The notes below the pieces were generated by a model that saw only the letters and a program-made list of their open reading frames with translations, was not told the DNA's origin and did no database searches. From the NCBI GenBank assembly GCA_025201865.1, contig MU603070.1, positions 7,558-22,496 on the forward strand: DNA of 14,939 nt. Reading direction: 5' to 3'. The translations under genes were made by a program, and so were the position numbers. This DNA comes from Ramicandelaber brevisporus. Lineage: Eukaryota; Kickxellomycota; Ramicandelaberales; Ramicandelaberaceae. Below are positions 7,573 to 14,939 of this stretch, in pieces. How positions within the stretch are numbered: the first letter of the stretch is position 1; each line of letters opens with the position of its first letter.

Positions 7573-8928
7573 CTATTTGAGTAAGGATAATGACGGTTGG
7601 CGTGGAGGCAATAATGCTGCATTGAACCGTGCCTGGTTTCGTATTACATTACCACCAGGTATTCCTGTGATTGCCCTTATTGTGTCATCGTCGCTGTCAG
7701 CTGCCGTTCTGTTTATATTCAAAAGTGCTGTGGCCAGCCGAGATGGGTGATTCTGCTGCTGATTCTGCTGTTGCTGTTGTTGCTGCTGCTCTCTTTCATT
7801 CTGCTGCTGCTCTAGCTGGAGTTTAACGTCATTTAATTCCTGCCTCATGCCAACTAATGCATTTTGAGTGTCAACAATTGCGGCTGCCAGTTGCTGCAGA
7901 TCTTGTCTCATCAACGATGCATATCCGCCACCAACTCTCAATGATGCCTCCATTGCATCTGATGTTGACTCTCTCTCATTCAGCCCTGCAAACGTTATAC
8001 CAGAGCCAAGCGCATACGCTGTAATTGAGTGTCGATCAAAGGTAAACATTTCTCGCAGTGCATCCAAATTGCGAGGCGTTGTGTGATACACTCGGCCTAA
8101 TAGCTGTTCACACTCTGTGCATGTCAGCGTTGTGTACGTACTGCCTCGATCGATGCCGTCTCGAGATGTCACTAGTTCGCTGCCAATGGCGACAAACTCT
8201 GATCGTTTACTCAGTGTGATGATTTCAAGGTTTTCGTTGGTGCATTGCCAACTGAGCGAATCGCCGACTACAACATTGCATTTTGAGCACTGGAATACAT
8301 AATATTCGAGACTGGTTTGCGAGGACTCTTGTTGCACATCGACACTAACTTCGCCATTAATCATTACTTCTTCAGGTTCAGTATACTCGGCACTTTGCTG
8401 TACTTTAGACGGTGAGATATCAGTTTGCTGATGTTGTTGTTGTTGTTGATGATTAAGAGACGCTGATTCTTGTTGTTGCTGTTGTTGCTGATGTGGTTGC
8501 TGCCGTTGATCTCGGCTTCCCAGTACACCTTCTAAATCATCAGTGTTCATGCTGAGTGCATCACTTTCATATCCATCATCGTCATTATCGTCATCGTCAT
8601 CATTGTCATTGTCATCATCGTTATCGTTCTCGTCATTGCCACTGTCCTCATCATGGTTACTTTCATCCGACTTTGGCGGTGGTGCTGGTTTCGCTTTCGC
8701 TCGTCCTCTATTGCTTCGGCCACCTCGACTACTACCTCGACCGCCACCTCGACCACTCAGACCACCACCACCGCCTTGCGTCTTTGTTGCTGTCTTTGGC
8801 GGTGTTCGACGCAGGCGTGATCTTGTCTCGTTTGAAACATCGTCGGAAGTCACTGTAGATCCTCTTGAAGTACGACGTTTCTTTGCACCGTTACCAGCAA
8901 CAGCTGCCGCTGCTGTACCACTCGTCAT
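7573..8928 (-). CDS. MIS18: Mis18-family centromere protein with disordered N-terminus and C-terminal coiled coil
   Basis: This encodes 451 residues. Mis18 proteins license deposition of the centromeric histone CENP-A/Cnp1 in the nucleus. The Mis18/Yippee-like zinc fold is at about 209-310. It starts YYVFQCSKC with Cys214 and Cys217, contains VVVGDSLSW and DGIDRGSTYTTLTCTEC with Cys270 and Cys273, and ends with GRVYHTTPRNLDALREMFTFD and ITAYALGSG. All four zinc cysteines are present. A helical, heptad-like segment at about 342-380 fits the oligomerising coiled coil of the family. The first 200 residues are unusual: a basic RGG/GGR-rich part (51-80), an Asp/Asn tract (93-119) and Gln/His runs (142-168). 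Another Gln run follows the coiled coil (381-393). The start is the first ATG, and it is head to head with the gene at 9103. Confidence 0.9.
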   Translation of the reverse strand: MTSGTAAAAVAGNGAKKRRTSRGSTVTSDDVSNETRSRLRRTPPKTATKTQGGGGGLSGRGGGRGSSRGGRSNRGRAKAKPAPPPKSDESNHDEDSGNDENDNDDDNDNDDDDDNDDDGYESDALSMNTDDLEGVLGSRDQRQQPHQQQQQQQESASLNHQQQQQHQQTDISPSKVQQSAEYTEPEEVMINGEVSVDVQQESSQTSLEYYVFQCSKCNVVVGDSLSWQCTNENLEIITLSKRSEFVAIGSELVTSRDGIDRGSTYTTLTCTECEQLLGRVYHTTPRNLDALREMFTFDRHSITAYALGSGITFAGLNERESTSDAMEASLRVGGGYASLMRQDLQQLAAAIVDTQNALVGMRQELNDVKLQLEQQQNEREQQQQQQQQNQQQNHPSRLATALLNINRTAADSDDDTIRAITGIPGGNVIRNQARFNAALLPPRQPSLSLLK

Positions 8929-9021
8929 GCTGTTGCTGCTTTGATTAGCTTTTTTGTTTGTGTGTTTTGTTTTTTCTTGCTCTGCTCTACTTTGTCCCGT
9001 TCAAGCTAATCGACGCTTTTT
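8929..9021. promoter_or_regulatory. Bidirectional promoter space between MIS18 and the unknown gene
   Basis: Only 174 bp separate the two divergent start codons, and 93 bp remain if the leader intron at 9022 is real. The stretch is strongly T-rich on the + strand, with several TTTTGTTT and TTTGTGTG segments, and has no clear TATA box. No + strand ATG starts a useful frame here. Both promoters must share this space or extend into neighbouring transcribed sequence, so shared control is likely but inferred. Confidence 0.45.
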
Positions 9022-9080
9022 GTAAACTTCGTAACACTGTCTCTAACTCTAACTCTAACACTGACTCTCTGTCTTCGCAG
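9022..9080 (+). other. Putative 59-base leader intron with tandem branch-point motifs
   Basis: A donor-like GTAAAC at 9022 and an acceptor CTTCGCAG ending at 9080 bound a pyrimidine-rich 59-base segment, a typical fungal intron size. Inside are four branch-like motifs at exact 6-base spacing: CTAAC at 9043, 9049 and 9055, and CTGAC at 9061. The last branch A is 16 bases from the AG. The candidate lies wholly in the 5' leader of the gene at 9103, with 22 bases left between the acceptor and the ATG. A second possible donor is GTAACA at 9031. Confidence 0.5.
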
Positions 9081-9102
9081 AAGCTTTACTCTTTTTTTAT
9101 TG

Positions 9103-10335
9103 ATGAGTGCAGGCAAAGAGTTGTACCCGTTGAAGAGGATCGTAGCTGCGCTGCAGTCAGCTGCTTCTCGTAGAGACATCACGGCGGTGTTCTTACTTTC
9201 TGCAAGCGATGCTGTTTTCGCGTATGGTCTCAACAAGGAAAACGAGGTACGATACAAGGCTGCTGTTCAGCAGGAATTGGCAGAGCTGGCGATCCAGGAT
9301 GAGCGAAAGAAGCAGATTCTTGAACTTGGCATGGGTCGTAGTGACAATGATTCATCTAATGATGACGAGGATGAAGAGGATGAGGACGAAGAGGATAATG
9401 AAGATGAAGATGGGAATGAGGATGAAAGTGATGACTCGAGCTCGAATGATGATGATAGTGACGACGGAACAGAGAATACGAGTGGTGATCAGGTGAGTCA
9501 AGGTTCCAATGCATCTCCATCCGTCTCGGCATCTGAGCCAACTTCATCTGCCGAGTCTCCAGGCGTACGCTCAACGCAGCACAGCAAATCCAAATCCTTG
9601 CTTAAGACTGGCATGGCAGCGTCAATGGAACCACCGCCGGCACACAGCAAACAAGGTGCTCATCAGCGCTACTACATGTTTGCACCGTCTCTCCGCAGCA
9701 TCAAGTCTGATTACGAAGCAGCTTTACAATACTACCCTAGCGGCAATTTACCCGAACTTGAGCAACAGTATTTCAATTCGCTATACGAACTCGGTTTGAC
9801 GGATGTTGAGCGGGAGATTGCAGAGTACGTTGCGCCACAAGTGATGAATCCAACCAACGAGACTGATGTTGCAACAATGGTGACAATGGTGATTGAACTG
9901 CTGAAATCCACATTTGAATACTGTGCAGATGGTAATCTCGTTAGATCAGTTACATCTGCTACGATGGAATTGGAATCAACTACAATGTATGTGAGATTAT
10001 TGTATCCATCTCCAGCTACAGTAGCCGCTGCAAATTTAGCCACTACTACTACCTCTACCACTAGTAGCGGTAGCGGCGGTAATGTGAAGGGAGGCGGTAA
10101 ACACAGTGCGGGTCCAACTTCACCAACTTCAGAAAAGCGGCCATCTGCGAACACACAGGGCGATGCGATACCTCCTCCTCCTCCAGGTGACAATGCACTG
10201 GCAAATTGTCGGTTCAAACTCTGTATATTTGCACTACCAGAAACCCCGGTGTCTAGATTGATCTTATTGGGCAAAGCACTATCCGAAGTCCTGTCCATTC
10301 CACTGGGCACTAGTCCAGTCTCAGATACTCCTTAA
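9103..10335 (+). CDS. Unrecognised acidic protein, possibly a Roadblock/longin-like fold split by disordered insertions
   Basis: This encodes 410 residues that I cannot assign to a family. The N-terminus (1-77) reads as helix (LYPLKRIVAALQSA), two short strands (DITAVFLLSASD, AVFAYGL) and a long charged helix. Residues 81-125 are an extreme Asp/Glu/Asn/Ser tract, and 126-185 are Ser-rich. Order returns at 187-305 with aromatic and helical stretches and a strand-like TTMYVRLLYP. A Thr/Ser/Gly/Pro linker (310-362) leads to a strand (RFKLCIFALPE, 370-380) and a helix (VSRLILLGKALSEVL, 383-397). This order would suit a Roadblock/LC7-type domain with large loops, but the idea rests on pattern only. 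The frame opens at a TTG at 9100; the ATG at 9103 is the start. There is no signal peptide or membrane segment. The gene is divergent from MIS18 and convergent with SUV3. Confidence 0.75.
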   Translation: MSAGKELYPLKRIVAALQSAASRRDITAVFLLSASDAVFAYGLNKENEVRYKAAVQQELAELAIQDERKKQILELGMGRSDNDSSNDDEDEEDEDEEDNEDEDGNEDESDDSSSNDDDSDDGTENTSGDQVSQGSNASPSVSASEPTSSAESPGVRSTQHSKSKSLLKTGMAASMEPPPAHSKQGAHQRYYMFAPSLRSIKSDYEAALQYYPSGNLPELEQQYFNSLYELGLTDVEREIAEYVAPQVMNPTNETDVATMVTMVIELLKSTFEYCADGNLVRSVTSATMELESTTMYVRLLYPSPATVAAANLATTTTSTTSSGSGGNVKGGGKHSAGPTSPTSEKRPSANTQGDAIPPPPPGDNALANCRFKLCIFALPETPVSRLILLGKALSEVLSIPLGTSPVSDTP

Positions 10336-10439
10336 AATATAGTCTTTCTTTAGGGTGATTACTTAGAGGTGTTAAAAACTAGTTGTTAAGAATAGTTATA
10401 AAGGGCATGTATCTTAGAGTGTGTGTGTGTATGTAAAGG

Positions 10440-12568
10440 TTAAAGGATTTCTTCGAGACTCTTCTTGCCTCTCGCTTGTTTTCTAGATGTGGGCAGTTGT
10501 TGCAATCCATCTACAATTTGCTTCTCAATCAATCCCTTCAATTCAGCTGCTCGCTCAAAGGTTGTAAATGTGTCTGGGAAATAAAAATGCAGCCACATGT
10601 ACATTAGCACAATCTTATGCATTGACTCCACTTGCTTCAATTCCTTGTTTGTCTTTGGCAGTGTCTCTGGCAGTTTCACATAGTTATCAATCTCGCACGG
10701 TCTGCCCTCGTATCGATCGCGTGCAAACTGTGCAATGGTCTCTCTTGAGCCCTCCACCTGCTTTGGACACGGTGCCATCATAAACAAGTATCGCTCCGGA
10801 ACTGTCAATGGCACTGATTCGATAGCTTCAGAAATGTCAATGTTGTCTCTGAAATGGCACAAAAAGTACGTGCTACTGTCATATCGTAATACTGCTGCAA
10901 ACATCCGCAAAATCTCAGAAAACTTCTTGTCAGGAAACAAATGAGCAAACAACTGGATCGTTTCCAGCGACGGTTTCCAGCCTGCTCTGGCAATGCCTGG
11001 AGGAGATGTTGCCATTCCACTCTTGACCGCAGGCAAATCCTCGGCTTCAAAGGCAGTTACAGTACCAATACCATCGCTTCGCCCATATCTACCGGCTCTG
11101 CCACCAATTTGGCGCAACATTGACAGTCCAATTGGAAGAGTCTCTCTTCCGTCAAACTTTGTTACAGTGGAAAATACAACTCTCTTGATATTCAAGTTAA
11201 TGCCCATTCCAATAGCGTCACTGGCCACAATAACATCATATCCACTTTCAGGATCATTGAACAATCTCGCCTGCTCGGCACGAGTCTCTGGAGGCAATGC
11301 ACCGTAATGACGGCACATTTCATTCCAGTCGCCTTTTCAATCCGATTCTTTACCGAGAATATCTCCTGTCTTGAGAATGCAACTACACAATCACCAGGTT
11401 TGACATTCTGGTAACTGCCTCCAAGACTAACTGGTTCAACTTCCAACTTGTTCAATCTGTCGTATTGCCGGATTTCTACATCATCGTATGCACTTTCCAT
11501 CATTTTGCGAACAATCTCAATAGCAGTTGGCTCTCCGCACAAATGGATCTCGTCAGCCTGCAGACCCAACAACGCGGCAGTCCAAGCCCATCCACGGCCG
11601 GAGTCAGCAATCATCTGGATCTCGTCGATAACTACCACACTGTAATGGGAAGCTAGATTTGCCATTTCAACAGTGGCCGATGTGATTCTGGCAATTGGGT
11701 CGCCATTCTCATCCAACAACTGACGTCTATCTTCACCAGTCAACAGGTCGCACGGGATGCCTTTATTATTCATCCGCTCATAAATCTCATGGGCTAACAG
11801 TCTCAATGGAGAGCAATACAATCCACGACTTCCTGGCTGAACACTCTCAAGCCGCTGAAGAGCATGATACGTCTTGCCAGAGTTTGTAGGGCCAACATGC
11901 ATGATAATCTTGCGCTGACACAATCTTGCATCAGGAAACAGAGTGTGAGGCCACCGCTGGTCGCAGATTCGTCGCATCTGTACAAACTTCTCAGATTGCT
12001 GGCTCGCTGGTAGCTTCATATCAGCGTAGTCGAGAAATGCGCGCAGCACAGCTGAACTGGCATTGCCTTCGCCGCCAGCCGCCGTGACTTCTGCAAGCAA
12101 TTTCGGATCGAGAGCTGCCTTGATGGATGGATGGGAAGTGCCCTTCATGCATTCGGCGACAAATGCTGGAGCCAGTGCTGAGAACTGAGTTGGCGAGATG
12201 CCCAAATCTTCGCAGAGTTTGCGAGCTGTGACACTGCGGGCAAATGAGACAAGGGCTTGTTTGAGAGCTAATTTGGCCGAATGGAGTTCCTTGGCTTTGC
12301 TGGCTGCCGGTGATGTAGTTGGAGTTCGTCGTGATGCAGGTACAACAGAAGCTGGTCTCAATGGGAACCGTGATGGCATCCGCGATGGCATCCGCGATGG
12401 TGATGCTGCCTGTGTCTTCTTGAAGGCATTTCCGCCTGACCGAAACCGACGCTGCTCATGATCAAACCGACTAGCCAGTGCTGGCAGCAAGTGAGGACTG
12501 ACTGTTGCTGTTGTTTGTCTCAAGCACGCTGCCGTCGTTATGCAACTGGCGACTGCTCTTGACAGCAT
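10440..12568 (-). CDS. SUV3: SUV3 mitochondrial ATP-dependent RNA helicase, interrupted by one apparent frameshift
   Basis: SUV3 is the DExH/Ski2-like helicase of the mitochondrial RNA degradosome, working with an exoribonuclease in the matrix. The 5' part (12568-11306, 421 codons) holds an import presequence (MLSRAVASCITTAACL, rich in Ser and Arg), Walker A GPTNSGKT (226-233), the SUV3-type DEIQMI box (315-320) and ATVEM. The 3' part (11306-10440, 288 residues) holds YGALPPETR, ASDAIGMGINL, the arginine-finger motif QIGGRAGRYG (about 487-496) and the SUV3 C-terminal domain. The two parts join at 11306 only if one base is gained; the pair would total about 709 residues, near the usual length of 740-790. 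Without that, the first frame stops at about 11192 and lacks motifs V and VI. Motif VI has Gly where Ala is more usual. An upstream in-frame ATG at 12637 adds 23 residues, but its context is weaker and its leader less presequence-like. The frameshift is dealt with separately. Confidence 0.9.
11301..11311 (-). other. Apparent -1 base frameshift within SUV3
   Basis: On the minus strand this reads GTCATTACGGT. The upstream frame gives KCAVI ending at ATT (11308-11306) and the downstream frame gives YGALPPE starting at TAC, which reuses the T at 11306. A single missing T in ATT(T)AC explains both sides, with no residue lost. No classical X XXY YYZ slippery heptamer is present. A sequencing or assembly error, or a recent mutation, is more likely than programmed frameshifting. 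Confidence 0.85.
12369..12400 (-). repeat. Twelve-base direct repeat in the SUV3 N-terminus (MPSR units)
   Basis: Two full copies and one partial copy of CGYGATGGCATC (+ strand) encode PSRMPSRMPSRF in the basic N-terminal region of SUV3, before the helicase core. This is a young in-frame duplication in a poorly constrained presequence or linker. Confidence 0.85.
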
Positions 12569-13191
12569 CTTCGTAAAGTCAAGATCAGATTGTGCGTGTG
12601 TATGTTTTTTTTTGAGTCGAGATTCCAAAGACACCATCCAGATTCATATCTCGATGTAGTTCGACAACCATTTCAGTCAGAATTGCGAAGAGAAAGAAGG
12701 ATACGGTCCTTTGTATCGAGATAGTAGCTCTGCAAGGTTTGGTGAAAGTTGAAACACACATTCAAGAATGGCAACGATATCAGAAAGATACCTCGAAAAG
12801 TATTAGCATTGCGATGATTGAGGCAGAATGTGGCGAAGAATGCAAAGAAAACAACACGATAACAGTGTCTCAGGTTTTTTTTTTTGGAACCTGTCTCTCA
12901 TCTCATTGTGACAGTGGTGGCTTATTTACAATATGTTTATACATCAATCACTATGGTAGTTACTCGAAAGCTCGGCATCTTGAATTACAACAACCTGAAT
13001 GTACATCGGATACCCTTTCAGAAGCCAGCAAATAGGATCGAGGTCGCCTGATATTTGCTTTTTATAGGCGAGAAATGGAGGCTTGGTGGTCTGAAAAGTT
13101 ACCAGGCAAAAGTTCAGCCAAGTTTCTCTGCTCTGTCGACTTTCTTTGCTTCATCACTAGCACCTCTTGCAACTTTCAAACACTTTCAAAA
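12569..13191. other. Spacer between divergent SUV3 and F-box genes
   Basis: This 623 bp holds no convincing gene. It should contain both promoters. Seen: an 11-T run at 12875-12885, a TTTTTATAGG element at about 13060-13069 that could serve as a TATA box for the F-box gene, and a pyrimidine-rich stretch just before the ATG at 13192. A 98-codon + frame at 12739-13035 begins with TTG and shows no domain or biased composition. I found no tRNA-like or repeat structure. Confidence 0.6.
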
Positions 13192-14616
13192 ATGGATATC
13201 AGCAAACTGCTCAACCCGTTGCAGCAGCCGTTGAAGCGTGGTCGATACGATTCTGACGTCGATTCAGTGCCGTTCAACCCCGAATCCTGGCTCCCTGTTG
13301 AGATTATCGGCTACATTATTCAGTTTGTCGGGCATCAATTCCGCAGGGAGCTTCGTCTGGTGTCTCGAGCATGGTACACTGCGTACATGACATACCACCG
13401 CTGTTCCTACTTGTTATATGGCCGCCGCTCTGGATCTGCAAAATTCACTTTAAAGGGTGCAATCGATGCGTTGCGCAACAATGGTCGAAACTTGCGTGAA
13501 CTATTTGTAACGACAGCATTCTTTAAGGAGCTGCTGGAGGTTGAGCCGAATCTTGGTGATCTAATTCCAAATGTGACTTGGCTCTCTGTTTCGACTACTG
13601 CTGATGCAACGAATTCTACCTGGCTTGGTAAAGTGGTGTCGAAACTGAGCAAATTACAAATTATGGTTCATAGGGAAAGAATTCCCGGTCTAACAGATGA
13701 TCGTTTTATAGAAGAACTGGACGAAGCTCTGGTGGGTAAACGGAATCTTTCAGTGCTCAGCTTTGAAGGAGTTAATGTAGCAAACATGGATAACTTCCCT
13801 GGTCCGAACTTGCGCAAAATTGCTCCTCAGATATTGACTTTTGATATCCCGATGTCGACAATAAACGCAGAGAATGTGTCATCAAAGTTTACGCTCTTTT
13901 GTAATGTACGCGAGCTGGGATTGTCGGATATCTCGAGCATGGAGGTGCTGCTGGCAGTAGCGAATCTGCTGTGTGAACCAAAGAGCATGCCACAACTTAA
14001 GATACTGACGGTAGTTACAGGGTTTGATATTACGCGCTCAACGCCAATTCAAGATCCTGAGACTGGACAAGATATCCACGCGTACACTCTGATTGACCGC
14101 ATTTGCGGTATACGTCGTCCAAATCACAGATTGCTTATCATGATTGGGTTCACGCTTGGTGCGTGCTCATCTGGCAATCCTGAGCTGGTTGAGGTTGAGC
14201 GTCAGTTCCTGGTTGATTTTGGTAAGAAGTATTCTGAAGTGTTGTATGGTTTGCGCATCACTCACTTTCTCCCTACCTCCGATTACGATCCGTTGAGCAC
14301 TCTATTCTATGAGTCCGCGTCTCGTTTCCCGGTTCTTGACGCATTGGATTTACACCTGCCACCAACTGCGCAGAACAAGCAGCGTCTGATCGATGCTCTG
14401 AATAATCCGTTCCTGTTACCGCAGTTGAACATGGTACAGTGGTGGGTTAGCGATGATGTAGACGAAGAGTTTGTGACAGGCTTCAATCCAATCGAGCCAT
14501 CCCGTGGAATATACTTTAACATATTTGAAGAGCGATTGACTGACCAGTTGCAGCAAGCAGTAGAGATGGGTGAGAGTATCCCATCCATATTTGAACCAGA
14601 AGAAGTCGACCAGTAG
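13192..14616 (+). CDS. F-box protein with leucine-rich-repeat-like C-terminal region
   Basis: This encodes 474 residues. F-box proteins dock substrates to SCF (Skp1-cullin) ubiquitin ligases in the cytosol or nucleus. The F-box is at about 33-65: WLPVEIIGYIIQFV, then RRELRLVSRAWYTAY, with the typical LP-x-E-I start and L-x-x-VSR-x-W end. The remainder contains scattered strand-helix units such as LRELFV, VTWLSVST, LSVLSFEGVNV, VRELGLSDIS and LDALDLHLP, which look like irregular leucine-rich repeats, the usual substrate-binding part of such proteins. The C-terminal end is acidic. No substrate can be inferred. An upstream in-frame ATG at 13075 adds 39 residues of leader-like sequence; 13192 is preferred because AAAATGG is a strong context after a pyrimidine-rich leader. 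There is no intron. The gene is divergent from SUV3. Confidence 0.75.
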   Translation: MDISKLLNPLQQPLKRGRYDSDVDSVPFNPESWLPVEIIGYIIQFVGHQFRRELRLVSRAWYTAYMTYHRCSYLLYGRRSGSAKFTLKGAIDALRNNGRNLRELFVTTAFFKELLEVEPNLGDLIPNVTWLSVSTTADATNSTWLGKVVSKLSKLQIMVHRERIPGLTDDRFIEELDEALVGKRNLSVLSFEGVNVANMDNFPGPNLRKIAPQILTFDIPMSTINAENVSSKFTLFCNVRELGLSDISSMEVLLAVANLLCEPKSMPQLKILTVVTGFDITRSTPIQDPETGQDIHAYTLIDRICGIRRPNHRLLIMIGFTLGACSSGNPELVEVERQFLVDFGKKYSEVLYGLRITHFLPTSDYDPLSTLFYESASRFPVLDALDLHLPPTAQNKQRLIDALNNPFLLPQLNMVQWWVSDDVDEEFVTGFNPIEPSRGIYFNIFEERLTDQLQQAVEMGESIPSIFEPEEVDQ

Positions 14617-14939
14617 TTCATAATATACCTTAACCATTACTGATTTTAATCTTTTGACTTCATTGCGTACCACATTTTTGAACGAACGACTGGCCTGGAA
14701 TCATTAAAGAAGCAGAACATCCGCTCAGCACCTCGCTAGAGTTGCGGTGGAACATGTTGTACGCGCGCAGCCACTGTCTGCAGAGAAGCGGTAGTTGATG
14801 AGATACCTTTTCCGGCGATGATTATGAGCGCTTGTCTCGGTTGACAATCTTCCTGCTGTGATGTGTCCCGGTTGCATTCATATTATTGAAGACTATGATT
14901 AATGGATATAAAGCAGAGTCAGATAGTTTAATGATGTGA
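14617..14939. other. Terminal 323 bp without an intact gene
   Basis: This follows the F-box stop codon. It holds an ATTAAA variant polyadenylation signal at 14703-14708 for the F-box transcript, a possible minus-strand F-box remnant (14660-14877), and a TATAAAG element at 14907-14913 (also A/T-rich on the minus strand) near the right edge. That element could belong to a gene beyond the window. I saw no tRNA. Confidence 0.5.
14660..14877 (-). pseudogene. Possible degenerate F-box gene start, inverted relative to its neighbour
   Basis: On the minus strand, codons 14797-14738 read QLPLLCRQWLRAY then NMFHRNS, which aligns without gaps to the end of the F-box at 13192 (ELRLVSRAWYTAY then MTYHRCS) with 9 of 20 residues identical, including the key R, W and the AY and HR pairs. 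The frame has a stop at 14824-14822 just upstream and ends at 14660. An ATG at 14877 opens a different frame carrying a weak F-box-like start (GRLSTE) about 26 codons before the W. One frameshift would join the two. The call rests on a short match and could be chance. Confidence 0.3.

Noticed and set aside
8543-8944. 133-codon Ser/Pro/Leu-rich + strand frame opposite MIS18
   Set aside because: It is the complement of the Asp/Asn, RGG and basic tracts of MIS18; composition is fully explained by the other strand.
10418-10432. GT dinucleotide run near the SUV3 3' end as a functional element
   Set aside because: Only about six GT units in a short convergent spacer; ordinary microsatellite.
11192-11305. 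Genuine short SUV3 form ending in the 38-codon out-of-frame tail
   Set aside because: The tail is unlike any SUV3 sequence, while the other frame continues all helicase motifs; it is best read as the result of the frameshift.
11300-11312. Programmed -1 ribosomal frameshift site in SUV3
   Set aside because: No X XXY YYZ heptamer and no obvious strong downstream stem; SUV3 is not known to use frameshifting.
4108-12568. A functional mitochondrial gene cluster (BolA2, MDM31, SUV3)
   Set aside because: The genes are interspersed with nuclear-function genes, have different orientations, and BolA2 is the cytosolic type; chance proximity suffices.
12739-13035. 98-codon + strand frame in the SUV3/F-box spacer
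   Set aside because: It begins with TTG, contains an 11-T run, has no domain or bias, and lies where promoters are expected.
14617-14939. A tRNA or small structured RNA gene at the right edge
   Set aside because: No GGTTCGA-type B box with a matching A box, and no cloverleaf could be drawn on either strand.

Overview
This is nuclear DNA of a gene-dense eukaryote, most likely an early-diverging fungus. It shows nine protein-coding genes on both strands, short spacers, AATAAA-type 3' signals, TATA-like elements, and TAA, TAG and TGA all used as stops (standard code). No coding intron is needed. The fungal reading rests mainly on an MDM31/32-type inner mitochondrial membrane protein, a family known from fungi, found together with a RIC8 protein and a Mis18 protein. 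The exact lineage is inference and is not fixed by the sequence. Serine, glutamine and aspartate runs built from CAG/CAA/AGC/GAT-type triplets are very common in the proteins.

Layout. Left block, all + strand: the 3' end of a GTPBP1-type translational GTPase (1-306), RIC8/synembryn (407-2038), and an unrecognised secreted-leader polytopic membrane protein (2160-3902). This block meets, tail to tail, three consecutive minus-strand genes: BolA2/Fra2 (4108-4443), MDM31/32 (4658-7411) and Mis18 (7573-8928). Mis18 is head to head with an unrecognised + strand gene (9103-10335) whose leader appears to contain a small intron with tandem CTAAC branch sites. That gene converges on a mitochondrial SUV3 RNA helicase on the minus strand (10440-12568), which is interrupted by one apparent single-base frameshift. 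A spacer of about 620 bp separates SUV3 from a divergent F-box protein gene (13192-14616). The last 323 bp hold no intact gene but may carry a broken minus-strand F-box relative.

Functions. The genes do not form one pathway. Three relate to mitochondria or iron-sulfur biology (MDM31, SUV3, BolA2), one to centromere identity (Mis18), one to heterotrimeric G-protein signalling (RIC8), one to translation or mRNA surveillance (GTPBP1) and one probably to ubiquitin ligase targeting (F-box). I saw no mobile element, CRISPR array, rRNA or tRNA. No clearly new multi-gene system is evident. The best leads are the unknown gene paired with Mis18, the orphan membrane protein, the SUV3 frameshift, the tandem branch-site leader intron and the F-box remnant.
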